Shown one piece after another: positions 34,066-42,422 of a stretch of 64,000 nt of DNA. Position numbers and translations under genes: made by a program. The stretch comes from Bradyrhizobium sp. 149. Its GTDB lineage: Bacteria; Pseudomonadota; Alphaproteobacteria; Rhizobiales; Xanthobacteraceae. Every line of letters begins with the position of its first letter. Position 1 is the first letter of the stretch. The notes under the pieces were generated by a model. That model made no database searches, was not told the origin of the DNA, and was given only the letters and a program-made list of their open reading frames with translations. The stretch is taken from contig NZ_JADPKK010000023.1 of assembly GCF_023073915.1 (NCBI RefSeq), forward strand, positions 868,001 to 932,000, written 5' to 3'.

Positions 34066-34836
34066 ATGTATATTATCGTTGATGATCGCGAGAGCGTCAC
34101 GAACAGCTATGTCGGAGGGCTCGTTCGCGAAGGTGTATCGTCGATCGGCTTCTCCTCCGGAGAATTCTGGGATTGGCTGCAATCTGCGAGTGAATCGGAT
34201 CTGGCCGCGGTGGACGCCTTTCTCCTCGGGGATTGCGACACGCGCGGAAGCCTGCCGAGGGCGATGCGCAAGCGTTCCTCGGCTCCCATCATCGCCATGA
34301 GCGGTCAGAGGATGCTCAAGAACACGCTGGAGCTGTTCGAATCGGGTGTCGATGACGTCGTCCACGTGCCGATTCATCTCCGTGAGATCCTTGCCCGAAC
34401 GGCCGCGATTGCGCGCCGCCGGGTCGGGGAACTGCCGAGGCCTTGCGAGACCAGGATTCAGGTCTTCTTCAACGGACGTGACCCCGAGATCGCGGGCCAC
34501 GCCCTCACCCTGCCCCGCCGCGAACTGCGCATTCTCGAATATATGGTCAGCAACCACGGCAAGTGGGTCACCAAGACGCAGATCTTCAACGCGGTCTACG
34601 GCATCTTCGAGGCGACCTTCGACGAGAGCGTGATCGAGAGCCACGTCAGCAAGCTGCGCAAGAAGCTACGCGACCGCCTCGGATTCGATGCGATCGTGGC
34701 CCGGCGCTACGTCGGATACCGCCTCGACATCCCGGCCGGCGAGACCATCGACGTACCGATGCAGGAGTTCGATGAGGTCGGCATCCTGCTGAACAGGGCG
34801 CATGCCGCCCAGGCGGCGTATCCGGCCGGAAACTGA
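34066..34836 (+). CDS. lafR: Flagellar master regulator, OmpR-type response regulator (FtcR/Rem/LafR family)
   Basis: A 256-residue regulator. Residues 1-120 form a receiver-like domain beginning MYIIVDDRESVTNSYVGGLV. Residues 145-235 form an OmpR-type winged helix (LTLPRRELRILEYMVSNHGK, then SHVSKLRKKLRD). The pattern matches FtcR of Brucella, Rem of Sinorhizobium and LafR of Bradyrhizobium, which activate flagellar genes without a known kinase. The phosphate-acceptor region (VDAFLLGDCD) is atypical: the nearest candidate, Asp56, is shifted from the usual place. The start at 34066 follows AGGGGCG. It is convergent with the flagellar operon, which it probably controls. Confidence 0.83.
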   Translation: MYIIVDDRESVTNSYVGGLVREGVSSIGFSSGEFWDWLQSASESDLAAVDAFLLGDCDTRGSLPRAMRKRSSAPIIAMSGQRMLKNTLELFESGVDDVVHVPIHLREILARTAAIARRRVGELPRPCETRIQVFFNGRDPEIAGHALTLPRRELRILEYMVSNHGKWVTKTQIFNAVYGIFEATFDESVIESHVSKLRKKLRDRLGFDAIVARRYVGYRLDIPAGETIDVPMQEFDEVGILLNRAHAAQAAYPAGN

Positions 34837-34864
34837 TCGGCAGGGCGTTACCACGAAGCCGACG

Positions 34865-34897
34865 ACGGCCTCTGCGAACAACCTCCGCAGAGGCCGT
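34865..34897 (+). terminator. Intrinsic terminator after the regulator gene
   Basis: The stem ACGGCCTCTGCG / CGCAGAGGCCGT (12 perfect pairs, loop of 9) begins 28 bases after the stop codon and is followed by TGTACTTTC. It separates the regulator transcript from the convergent flagellar operon. Confidence 0.75.
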
Positions 34898-34971
34898 TGT
34901 ACTTTCAGCAGCCTAAACGGCGACCATAGGCGCGGCAGTACCGACGCTGCGGCACGCGTCCAAACAAGATT

Positions 34972-35014
34972 CTAGAGCTTCGCTTCTGATTCAATCAGAG
35001 CCGATATGCTCTAG
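34972..35014. repeat. Palindrome overlapping the end of flagellar operon B
   Basis: CTAGAGC at 34972-34978 faces GCTCTAG at 35008-35014, with an inner TCTGATTcaATCAGA hairpin. The right arm contains the stop codon (TAG on the reverse strand) of the last gene of the operon. It probably ends or stabilises that transcript, and it looks like a dispersed rhizobial element that has supplied the stop codon. Confidence 0.6.
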
Positions 35015-35469
35015 GGCTTCTGCTGGAATTCTTCCTTCGACACGTAATTGAAGTCCTCGACCAGGACGTCCTGGACGACTTCGGCCTGCATTCGCTCGTT
35101 GACACGCTGCTTGATGGCCGCCGTGAGGATGGAGAGGTCGTAACGGGCGAGTTTTCTGAAATCGAGGCGGTCGTCGGCATAGATCCTGCGGAAGGCTTCA
35201 TCGACGACGAACGGCTCGGGCGGAACGTTGAGCTGGTGCATGGTCCGCGCCTCCACGGTGTAGACGAAGCGCGCGACGATGTAGCCCTGCACGCTGCCAC
35301 CCTCGACCATAGGCACGCTGAGCGCCCGCGTCTTCTGGTACTGCAGCCCGTCGAGATATTCGTCCTTCGCCGGCAGCAGGCTGCCGTTTTCCTTCCAATA
35401 GGCCACGGCATAGCTCGTGCCCGCGGTGAGGATGCATACCCAGAGCCCGGCCAGCACCAGTCTGATCAT
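35011..35469 (-). CDS. Unknown membrane-anchored protein of the flagellar operon
   Basis: A 152-residue protein with a single N-terminal hydrophobic segment (residues 4-23, LVLAGLWVCILTAGTSYAVA) and a soluble, probably periplasmic, remainder. The C-terminal half (AIKQRVNERMQAEVVQDVLV) resembles in style the end of FliL-like domains, but similarity is too weak to assign. The start overlaps the stop of the FlgN-like gene by four bases, and it is the last gene of operon B, so it is made together with export-apparatus proteins. A role in the basal body or stator region is a guess from context. Confidence 0.75.
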   Translation of the reverse strand: MIRLVLAGLWVCILTAGTSYAVAYWKENGSLLPAKDEYLDGLQYQKTRALSVPMVEGGSVQGYIVARFVYTVEARTMHQLNVPPEPFVVDEAFRRIYADDRLDFRKLARYDLSILTAAIKQRVNERMQAEVVQDVLVEDFNYVSKEEFQQKP

Positions 35470-35978
35470 TTTCCGTCCTGTGCTGCGCGACCGGTATAGG
35501 TGCCGTCCGACTCGGCGTCCTTGATGGCCTTGACGATGATGGTCGCGACCTCGCGCACCGCATCGTAATGCATTTCGAGGATGGAACGGTTTCGCTCGAG
35601 CTTCTCGCGCAGCCGCTGGATCTCCTCGGTGATCTCGACCTCGCCGCCGAGATGCATTCGTGCCCGCATCAGGCGGACGAATTCCAGCATGCTCCGGCTC
35701 TTCCGAGCGCTGAACTCGTCGAAGTCGATCTTCTTGCCCGTCGCGAGCGCGGCCGTCTCCTCCTCGACGATGCTTTCGAGCCGGCGGATCGCAGCCAGCA
35801 GGCCGCGCACCTCGTCCGATCTCGCCGCGTCCGCACCATCGCTCGCCAGCTCGCCGCCGACATTCGGCAGCAGCACCGGCAACAGCGCAGCGCCTGGTGC
35901 GGCTGCCGTCGTCATCGCCTCGGTGTCCACGATCGGCTGTTCCATCACCAGGGCCGCCGCGCCTTCTTGTGCCTGCAT
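35466..35978 (-). CDS. flgN: FlgN-like flagellar export chaperone
   Basis: A 170-residue, largely helical protein. Residues 60-100 (LLAAIRRLESIVEEETAALA, then GKKIDFDEFSARKSRSMLEF) match the pattern of alphaproteobacterial FlgN-type proteins, which keep the hook-associated proteins FlgK and FlgL competent for export. The first 50 residues are Ala/Pro-rich and variable. The start at 35978 is the first ATG; a TTG six codons upstream is less likely. It follows the flgJ-like gene and is coupled to the small unknown gene downstream. Confidence 0.65.
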   Translation of the reverse strand: MQAQEGAAALVMEQPIVDTEAMTTAAAPGAALLPVLLPNVGGELASDGADAARSDEVRGLLAAIRRLESIVEEETAALATGKKIDFDEFSARKSRSMLEFVRLMRARMHLGGEVEITEEIQRLREKLERNRSILEMHYDAVREVATIIVKAIKDAESDGTYTGRAAQDGK

Positions 35979-36020
35979 AGGAAATTCACCCTTCAACTTC
36001 TGTCACCCAGTCCCGGATCG

Positions 36021-36500
36021 TCATCCGGCCTTGCCCGTAGCGTCCGGCCCGGCCGGATGCGCGGCGGCGAGCTGCTTGGCAATGCCAATGCCCTTGCCCT
36101 TCGCCAGCTGAGCACCAAGTTGCTCCGCCAGCATCGACTTCCAGACGCCGCCGGCCGTACCCTTGCCAAAGACCTCCTCCGATTCCTTCGGTAACATCGT
36201 CTCGACGAAGGTCTGGAGGATGAAGGCTTCGAACTTCCGGTACACCTCGCCAGATACCGGCGCCTTGATCACCTGCACCGGCGCTCCGTTCACCGCATCC
36301 GACTGCGCTTCCGAAACCACCGTAGCGGATTGATCGGCAGCCGCCGCCTTGGCCTTGCCGACCTCCGCATCCATCGTGGCGGCGAAATCCGTGTCCGATG
36401 ATTTCAGCGCGTCGAGCTTCGCGGTGGCCGCGCGCTGCGTCACGGGATCGGCGGCGTCGAGGACGTCGAGGACGAGGTCGGGTGTCGCTGTTACGATCAT
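36021..36500 (-). CDS. flgJ: Rod-binding protein, FlgJ N-domain-like
   Basis: A 159-residue protein corresponding to the rod-binding domain of FlgJ without the muramidase domain, as usual in alphaproteobacteria. The conserved core is FEAFILQTFVETMLPKES followed by VFGKGTAGGVWKSMLAEQL. The first 80 residues are variable. It would cap rod assembly in the periplasm. A separate lytic transglycosylase gene at 45.3-45.8 kb can supply the missing enzymatic activity. The start at 36500 overlaps the stop of the fliJ-like gene (ATGA), and translation from further upstream is ruled out by that gene. Confidence 0.78.
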   Translation of the reverse strand: MIVTATPDLVLDVLDAADPVTQRAATAKLDALKSSDTDFAATMDAEVGKAKAAAADQSATVVSEAQSDAVNGAPVQVIKAPVSGEVYRKFEAFILQTFVETMLPKESEEVFGKGTAGGVWKSMLAEQLGAQLAKGKGIGIAKQLAAAHPAGPDATGKAG

Positions 36501-36916
36501 GTCTTGTTCCGGTTGGCTGGCCGTGGCGTCCACTCGCGCACGGTGAGGCTTGTTCCCGTCATTTCCTCGAGCGATCGCTTCTCGGCGTCGCGAAGCTTGT
36601 CCGCGAGCGCCGCCTTCGCGACCTGCTCGAACTGCTTCACACGGCGGCTCTCCGCGCGAACCTGATCGAGCTGCTGCGAGGCCTGCGCCTGAACCGCGCG
36701 CTCGCCGACGCTGGTTCTGGTCAGGCGCCGCGCGATCGATTCGCTCGATGATCCCGCCGGCGGCTTCCCCTCGTTGAGAGTTCCGACCAGCCATTCCTGC
36801 TCGTCCTGCAAGCTGCGCTCCTGCTGCCGCAGATGCGCGAGCTGCCACTCGGACAGCCGGAGCTGAAGCTTTACGAGCGAGACCATCCGGCCGAGCTTGT
36901 CCGCGCGCGACGTCAT
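36497..36916 (-). CDS. FliJ-like coiled-coil flagellar protein
   Basis: A 139-residue, charged, almost entirely helical protein (SLVKLQLRLSEWQLAHLRQQ, then VKQFEQVAKAALADKLRDAE). Size, coiled-coil pattern and position between fliR and flgJ fit a FliJ-type component that links the export ATPase ring to FlhA, though sequence identity in this family is always low. It starts 7 bases after the fliR stop and is coupled to flgJ. An alternative is an alphaproteobacteria-specific chaperone. Confidence 0.6.
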   Translation of the reverse strand: MTSRADKLGRMVSLVKLQLRLSEWQLAHLRQQERSLQDEQEWLVGTLNEGKPPAGSSSESIARRLTRTSVGERAVQAQASQQLDQVRAESRRVKQFEQVAKAALADKLRDAEKRSLEEMTGTSLTVREWTPRPANRNKT

Positions 36917-36922
36917 GACCGA

Positions 36923-37675
36923 TCACTCCGCCAGCCACGAAGAGACGCCGAGCATGAATTGCGTCAAGAGCTCGTCGCTGGTGAGGTAGAGCAGCAGGAA
37001 GCCACCGAACAGCACGAAGGGCACCGAGATGAAATAGACCGGAATTGCGGGCGTCAGCTTGTTGATCAGGCCGACCGCCAGGTTGACGACCACCGAATAG
37101 ACGATGAAAGGGCTGGTGATCCGCAGCGTCAGCACGAATGCCTCCGACAGCCGGCCGACAAGTTGGTCGAGCGCCATGCTGCCGCCGAGCCTGTCGCCGG
37201 GATGCCAGACGTCGTAGGAGTTCATCAGCCCGCGCAGGACTTGCCAGTGCTGGTCGGTCATGAAGAACAGCGTGGTGACGGCCGCCATGATCAGCGGCAC
37301 CAGGGCCGGCGCCGGATCCGTGTCGCCGACCGGCGTCCCCGGGATGTTGCTCAGCCCGATGGCACTTGCCATCACCGTGGCCATGGTCTGCAGTGCGAGG
37401 AAAAACACGCGACCACCGAGCCCGATGACGCTGCCGACCACGAGCTCGGAGCAAATCAGGAGCGCGAGCGTCAGCGGCGCCGCGTTGTCCGTGAGAGGCT
37501 TCAGGACGGCGACGAGGATCGGCGTCAGCGCAAACGTCGTGACGAGCGCGACGAACAAGCGGACCTGGGCCGGAACATTGACGCTGGAATAGCCGGGCAC
37601 CAGCATCAGGCAGGCACCGATGCGGCAGAACACGATGAACGTCACCAGCACGCTGTCGGCGAGGCCGCTGATCAC
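36923..37675 (-). CDS. fliR: Flagellar export protein FliR
   Basis: A 250-residue membrane protein of the flagellar type III export gate. Several hydrophobic segments are evident, with FCRIGACLMLVPGYSS and SVNVPAQVRLFVALVTTFAL near the N-terminus being typical. The start is a GTG at 37675 that overlaps the TGA of flhA (GTGA); no ATG is available at this position. FliR packs with FliP and FliQ to make the pore; fliQ is upstream in the same operon while fliP is in operon A. Confidence 0.9.
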   Translation of the reverse strand: MISGLADSVLVTFIVFCRIGACLMLVPGYSSVNVPAQVRLFVALVTTFALTPILVAVLKPLTDNAAPLTLALLICSELVVGSVIGLGGRVFFLALQTMATVMASAIGLSNIPGTPVGDTDPAPALVPLIMAAVTTLFFMTDQHWQVLRGLMNSYDVWHPGDRLGGSMALDQLVGRLSEAFVLTLRITSPFIVYSVVVNLAVGLINKLTPAIPVYFISVPFVLFGGFLLLYLTSDELLTQFMLGVSSWLAE

Positions 37676-39753
37676 GATATGGCTCCGAGGGCTCTGATCT
37701 CGGTGCTGCGCGCGACTTCGACATGCGACAGGATCGGCAGTATCGGAAATACCCGTTCCAGAATCATCCGGACGTAGGGACGGGCTTCGGGGGTCACCGC
37801 CAGCACCACGCTGGTGCCGTTCTCGGTGAACTTGCGGATCGCGGCGCTGGCTTCCGTCGCAAACTGCTCGATCAGGCGCGGATCGGCGTCGAATTCGACG
37901 ACGTCTCCCTTGGCGTCGCGCTTCAGGCTCTGGTGGAACGCCAGGTCCCAACGGTTGCCGAGACGCACTACGTTGAGCACGCCGTTGTCGGAGAGATCGC
38001 CGCAGATCTGCTGGGCGAGGCGCGTACGCACATGCTCTGCCACCTGCTCGGAGCGCCGCACATGGGGCGCGATCTCGGCGATGGCCTCCAGGATCAAATG
38101 GAGGTTGCGGATCGACACGCGCTCGGCCAGCAGGATCTTCAGGATGGTCAGTAATCCTGAGTACGATATCTGCGACGGGCAGAGATCCTCGACTAGGCGC
38201 TTGTATTCGGGATCGAGCCGATCGAGCAGGCCGCGCATGTCCTTGTAGGACAGCAGCTGCGAGAGGTTGGCCCTGATCACTTCGCTCAGATGCGTGAGCA
38301 GCACCGAAAGATTGTCGACCGGCTTGCAGCCCTGACGCTTGACCTCGTCGGTGAACGCCTCGGTCACCCACAGCGCCTTCATGCCGAAGGCCGGCTCGAT
38401 CACCTCTTCGCCGGGCACGTCGGGCTTGCCGTCCTTGTCGACGAGCACCAGCACCTCGCCGAGCCTGAGCTCGCCCTGGGCGACGCGGGTGTCGTGGATC
38501 CGGATCTGGTATCCCTTGGGATCGATCGACAGATTGTCGGTGAGCTTGATCTCGGGAATCACGAAGCCGTACTGCTTGGCGAACTTCTTGCGGATCTTGG
38601 CCACGCGGTGCGCCAGCTCGGTGCGCGAGCCCAGCAGATGGACCGAAAGGTGGCCGCCGAGCGCCAGCTCGATCTCCGCGGTCTTGAGCGATTCCTTGAC
38701 GGATTCCTTGGCATCGACCTGGGCGCGTTCGTCGGCCTTGAGCGCATCATCCTTCTGCTTCAAGGCTGCCTGCCGCCTCGGCAGCGAGTATCCGACGAAG
38801 GCCATGACGCCGCCAAGCAGCAGGAAGGGCGCCGTCGGCAGCCCCGGCATCAAGGCGAGCACGAACATCATCAGCGCCGCAGCCGACACCGCGCGTGGAT
38901 AGCCGCCGAGCTGCCGCAACACCGCCTGCTCGGCCGACCCCCTGGTACCGCCCTTCGAGACGAGCAGGCCCGCCGACAGCGACACGATCAGCGCCGGCAT
39001 CTGCGTGACCAGACCGTCGCCTACGGAGAGCTTGGTGTAGACGTCGGCGGCGCGTGCCAGCGTCAACCCGTGATGCGTCACGCCAATGATGATACCGCCG
39101 AAAATGTTGATCGCGGTGATGATCAGGCCGGCGACGGCGTCGCCGCGGACGAACTTCGAGGCACCGTCCATGGCGCCGAAGAACGCGCTCTCCTCTTCCA
39201 GCTCGCGCCGCCGGCGCTGGGCTTCCTTGTCGTCGATCAGGCCTGCGGACAAATCCGCGTCGATCGCCATCTGCTTGCCGGGGATGGCATCCAGGGTGAA
39301 GCGGGCGCCGACTTCGGCGATACGCGTTGCGCCCTTGGTGATCACGACGAAGTTCACGGTGACCAGAATCGCGAAGATGATCAGGCCGATGACGAAGTCA
39401 CCGCCCATGACGAACTTCGAGAAGCCGGCAACGACATGGCCCGCGGCAGTCTCCCCCTCCCCGCCGCGCGACAGGATAAGACGAGTCGTCGCGACGTTCA
39501 GCGCAAGCCGCAGGATCGTCGCGATCAGGAGCACGGTCGGGAAGGCCGAGAAATCGAGCGGCCGCTGGATCCACAGCGCGACCATCAGAATCAGCGCCGA
39601 CAGCGCGATCGAGAATGCGAGGCCGAGATCGATCAGGATCGGCGGTATGGGCAGGAACAGGATCGTGAGCATGGCCACGATGCCGCCTGCGAAAAAGGCG
39701 TCGGCGCCCAATCGTCGCGGGGTTGGCAGGCTAGCAGCTAACGTATCGGCCAT
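37672..39753 (-). CDS. flhA: Flagellar export protein FlhA
   Basis: A 693-residue protein of normal family length. The N-terminal 330 residues hold about eight membrane helices and the conserved FHIPEP-like loop (GEGETAAGHVVAGFSKFVMG and ARFTLDAIPGKQMAIDADLS, with conserved charged residues for proton coupling). The C-terminal cytoplasmic domain, which docks chaperone-substrate complexes, follows after a linker near residue 340-370. It lies 96 bases downstream of fliQ and is coupled to fliR. Confidence 0.96.
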   Translation of the reverse strand: MADTLAASLPTPRRLGADAFFAGGIVAMLTILFLPIPPILIDLGLAFSIALSALILMVALWIQRPLDFSAFPTVLLIATILRLALNVATTRLILSRGGEGETAAGHVVAGFSKFVMGGDFVIGLIIFAILVTVNFVVITKGATRIAEVGARFTLDAIPGKQMAIDADLSAGLIDDKEAQRRRRELEEESAFFGAMDGASKFVRGDAVAGLIITAINIFGGIIIGVTHHGLTLARAADVYTKLSVGDGLVTQMPALIVSLSAGLLVSKGGTRGSAEQAVLRQLGGYPRAVSAAALMMFVLALMPGLPTAPFLLLGGVMAFVGYSLPRRQAALKQKDDALKADERAQVDAKESVKESLKTAEIELALGGHLSVHLLGSRTELAHRVAKIRKKFAKQYGFVIPEIKLTDNLSIDPKGYQIRIHDTRVAQGELRLGEVLVLVDKDGKPDVPGEEVIEPAFGMKALWVTEAFTDEVKRQGCKPVDNLSVLLTHLSEVIRANLSQLLSYKDMRGLLDRLDPEYKRLVEDLCPSQISYSGLLTILKILLAERVSIRNLHLILEAIAEIAPHVRRSEQVAEHVRTRLAQQICGDLSDNGVLNVVRLGNRWDLAFHQSLKRDAKGDVVEFDADPRLIEQFATEASAAIRKFTENGTSVVLAVTPEARPYVRMILERVFPILPILSHVEVARSTEIRALGAIS

Positions 39754-39849
39754 GGGTCACCGGCAGAGGATCCGGCCCGTAATCTGCCGTGCAAAGCTTA
39801 CGCGGGGGTGGTGGCAGGAGGTCGCCGGGCACGGCCGGGGCCGCCCGGA

Positions 39850-40116
39850 TCAGAAGCCGCGCTCGATGTGCGAATAGACCATTTCGGTGAAGGTGGAGAG
39901 ATGGGCCCCGATGAAGGAGCCGGAGACGGCAACGACCACGAGAATGACGATGATCTTCGGAACGAAGGTCAACGTCACCTCCTGGATCTGGGTCAGAGCC
40001 TGGATCAGCGCGATGATGGTGCCGACCAGCATCGCGGCGCCGACGGCAGGCCCGGAGGCGACGATGATGGTCCAGATCGCCGCCTGGACGATGTCGAGAG
40101 CATCCCGTTCGTTCAT
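39850..40116 (-). CDS. fliQ: Flagellar export protein FliQ
   Basis: An 88-residue protein with two membrane helices (IWTIIVASGPAVGAAMLVGT and TFVPKIIVILVVVAVSGSFI), the normal size and layout of FliQ. The conserved loop between the helices reads ALTQIQEVTLTF. It joins FliP and FliR in the export gate. The ATG overlaps the stop of flgD by four bases. Confidence 0.93.
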   Translation of the reverse strand: MNERDALDIVQAAIWTIIVASGPAVGAAMLVGTIIALIQALTQIQEVTLTFVPKIIVILVVVAVSGSFIGAHLSTFTEMVYSHIERGF

Positions 40117-40535
40117 GACTGGCTGATCGTGAGACCGGGGCCGATCGCGACTTTCGTGCCGTTCTCGAGCGTCGCGACGGAGCCGTCGCTGTTGATGGAA
40201 ATCGAAGCAACCTTGCCGCTGAAGCTCGCTCCGGTCGAGTCCGTGAAGCTGACGGTCTTTCCGATCAGCCCGTCGGCCTGCGACAGCGCCTGCGAAGACA
40301 GCAGAGCGTCGAGCTTCGTATTGGTCTGCATCGCCTGCTCGACCGACGAGAGCTGCGCAAATTGGCTCATATATTGCGAGGTATCCATCGGATTGGTCGG
40401 ATCCTGATTCTTCATCTCCGCGATGAGGAGCTGAAGAAACGTGTTGTAGTCGACGCCGGTGCTCGACGTCGATGTCATTGAGCTGGTCGAACTGGAAGAC
40501 TTGCTGGTGCTATCGGTCGCGCTGGTGACGTTCAT
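40113..40535 (-). CDS. flgD: Hook-capping protein FlgD
   Basis: A 140-residue form of FlgD, shorter than the enterobacterial protein because most of the C-terminal domain is reduced, as in other rhizobia. The signature is VDYNTFLQLLIAEMKNQDPT followed by NPMDTSQYMSQFAQLSSVEQ. The first 25 residues are Ser/Thr-rich. FlgD caps the growing hook and is exported by the flagellar system. The start at 40535 lies 14 bases after the flbT stop. Confidence 0.93.
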   Translation of the reverse strand: MNVTSATDSTSKSSSSTSSMTSTSSTGVDYNTFLQLLIAEMKNQDPTNPMDTSQYMSQFAQLSSVEQAMQTNTKLDALLSSQALSQADGLIGKTVSFTDSTGASFSGKVASISINSDGSVATLENGTKVAIGPGLTISQS

Positions 40536-40549
40536 GTGCTTCTCCGCTG

Positions 40550-40960
40550 TCAGGCAGCCTCGAATGGGGAATCGATCGTGGCCCCGGCCAGAATGGCCTG
40601 CTCCACCGGAAACAGCGCCCGGATCCGCTTGAGCGCCTCGAAGTAACGGGTCGCGCCGACCAGGTCGTCGACCGCCCCAAGTCCGACCAGCATCTCGTGG
40701 CTCTCGCACACCGCGATCAGGGCCGCGTGATGCTGCCCGTAGAGAGCCGAAGCATCCCGAACGTCGGTCGGGTTCATCAGCATGAGCTGGACGATGAAGT
40801 AGAGCTGCCGCAGCGCCGTGGTGGCGTCAGACGCCTGCATGATCTGCCCTTCGAGCAGGAACATCACGTCGTTGACGAGCTCGACGGAGACCTTGCGGTC
40901 CACGCGCAGCACCGCGCCGTTGATGTAGACCCGTTCGCCCGCACGCAAGGATATCTTCAT
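40550..40960 (-). CDS. flbT: Flagellin mRNA regulator FlbT
   Basis: A 136-residue protein (ISLRAGERVYINGAVLRVDR, then VMFLLEGQIM) of the alphaproteobacterial FlbT family. In Caulobacter it binds the 5-prime leader of flagellin mRNA and lowers its stability, while in some rhizobia it is needed for flagellin production. The three flagellin genes in this window have long structured leaders that are obvious candidate targets. The ATG overlaps the stop codon of flaF, its usual antagonist or partner. Confidence 0.93.
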   Translation of the reverse strand: MKISLRAGERVYINGAVLRVDRKVSVELVNDVMFLLEGQIMQASDATTALRQLYFIVQLMLMNPTDVRDASALYGQHHAALIAVCESHEMLVGLGAVDDLVGATRYFEALKRIRALFPVEQAILAGATIDSPFEAA

Positions 40961-41304
40961 CAAAGAGCGTCTCGGATCAGGCGGTTGATTTCGATGAGCT
41001 GCACCACGTCGTTCGACCTTTCTTCGCGAAGGCGATCGGCTTCCTTGACGACCCACAGCCCGATCGAGATGATGTCGGCACGCAGCTTGTCCGGAAGTCC
41101 GTTTTCCGGATGCGCAAGATCCTCGATGAAGATCGTCCACAGCCGCCGCACATAGAGCAGGCTCTCGACCAAATCCTCGAAGGTGAAGCGGCCCTTCTGG
41201 AGCCGCTCGAGCCTGTCGATGCCGAGGCTAAGCGCCTGCCGCTCGCGGCCCCGCGCCTCATAGCCGCTCTCGTCGGCGAACGCTTCATAGGCTTCAAACG
41301 TCAT
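40960..41304 (-). CDS. flaF: Flagellar regulator FlaF
   Basis: A 114-residue helical protein (FEAYEAFADESGYEARGRER) of the FlaF family, which works together with FlbT in flagellin synthesis and secretion in alphaproteobacteria. The start at 41304 gives the normal FlaF N-terminus; a TTG at 41337 would add an unrelated hydrophobic segment. The ribosome site is poor. It lies between flgL and flbT, the usual place. Confidence 0.88.
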   Translation of the reverse strand: MTFEAYEAFADESGYEARGRERQALSLGIDRLERLQKGRFTFEDLVESLLYVRRLWTIFIEDLAHPENGLPDKLRADIISIGLWVVKEADRLREERSNDVVQLIEINRLIRDAL

Positions 41305-41372
41305 CAGGACAACTCTGCGCAGGAGACCGGAGAACAAGACAAAGGTTACGAGCCTTACGAAGTAGTCTAAAC

Positions 41373-42419
41373 TCAGAGATAGTTGATGAGGCTGATCTTC
41401 TGGAGCTGCGAGGTGAGCGCAAGAGCCGTCTGGATCTGCGTCTGCAAGGTGTTGACCCTGACCGACGCTTCCGCCGGATCGACCTGCTCGATACCGACGA
41501 TCTGATTGTTCAGAATGTCCTGCTGTTTCTTGAGCTTGTCGGTTGCGGAGGTGATCCGCTGCTGGACCGTGCCGACATTGCCGCCGAGGGTAGCGAGGTC
41601 AGTGATGGCGTTTCCGACAAGGCCGATGGCCTTGTCCACGACGACCTGGAACGTCGCTTGGTCCATGTTCGCGTTCCCGAGATCCGCCATCATCGTGTAG
41701 GCCTCGGCGAGCTTGCGGAAGCCGGCCTGGTTGGCGCTGACGGACGTGTCGGCGATTTCCGTCGTGGAGATACGGCTTTGCATGACCTGGTCGGTGGCCG
41801 ATGACCAATTGGTGTTCCAGGCCGGGCTCGCGAACTCGGCATCGAAGGTGGTGTCGAGGAACGTCTGCATCTGGGCCGGGGTGATGCTGCTCACGCTGGC
41901 GGAGGATTGCGAGAAGCCGAAGGTCGCAAGAAAGTCGGAGTCGACCTGGTTCTTGCTAGCCGAGCCCGCGCTGTAGGCGGTGACCGGCGCGTTCTGCGTG
42001 TTGATGCCCGAGAAAAGAAACGAGCCGTTATAGGAGACGTTCAGTGCGCCAATCAGATCCTGGAGGTTGGAGGACGCAGGCGGCAGGATGATCCGCCCGC
42101 CGCCGTCGGTGCTGCGAGCCGCGATCAGATCCTTGAGGAAGTCCGTTGCGGTCGAACCAAGCTGGGTGATCCGGCTCTGCGTTATGTCTAGGCGTCCTGA
42201 GACCAGCCCATTGGTATCGACGAGCTGATCGGCGAAGCTCAAATCCGCCCGCAGGGTGACGTCGCTTCCCGTCGTGGCACCAAGCTCGAGACCAACATCG
42301 ACGAAGCGGCCGGTGGTGGCTTCCTTCGAGGCCTTGGCCAGCGCGGCCTGATTGTTCGTGATCGAGGACCTCAACGACGAAGACAGCATCAACGTCGAGA
42401 TGTAGTTTGCGCTCATCAT
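41373..42419 (-). CDS. flgL: Hook-filament junction protein FlgL
   Basis: A 348-residue flagellin-like protein. The N-terminal helix (SSLRSSITNNQAALAKASKE) and the C-terminal helix (EASVRVNTLQTQIQTALALT, then SQLQKISLINYL) are the paired coiled-coil ends of the FlgL/HAP3 family. It links the hook (through FlgK) to the flagellin filament and is exported with the help of a FlgN-type chaperone. Two ATG codons start the frame; the gene begins 3 bases after flgK. Confidence 0.92.
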   Translation of the reverse strand: MMSANYISTLMLSSSLRSSITNNQAALAKASKEATTGRFVDVGLELGATTGSDVTLRADLSFADQLVDTNGLVSGRLDITQSRITQLGSTATDFLKDLIAARSTDGGGRIILPPASSNLQDLIGALNVSYNGSFLFSGINTQNAPVTAYSAGSASKNQVDSDFLATFGFSQSSASVSSITPAQMQTFLDTTFDAEFASPAWNTNWSSATDQVMQSRISTTEIADTSVSANQAGFRKLAEAYTMMADLGNANMDQATFQVVVDKAIGLVGNAITDLATLGGNVGTVQQRITSATDKLKKQQDILNNQIVGIEQVDPAEASVRVNTLQTQIQTALALTSQLQKISLINYL

Positions 42420-42422
42420 GGC

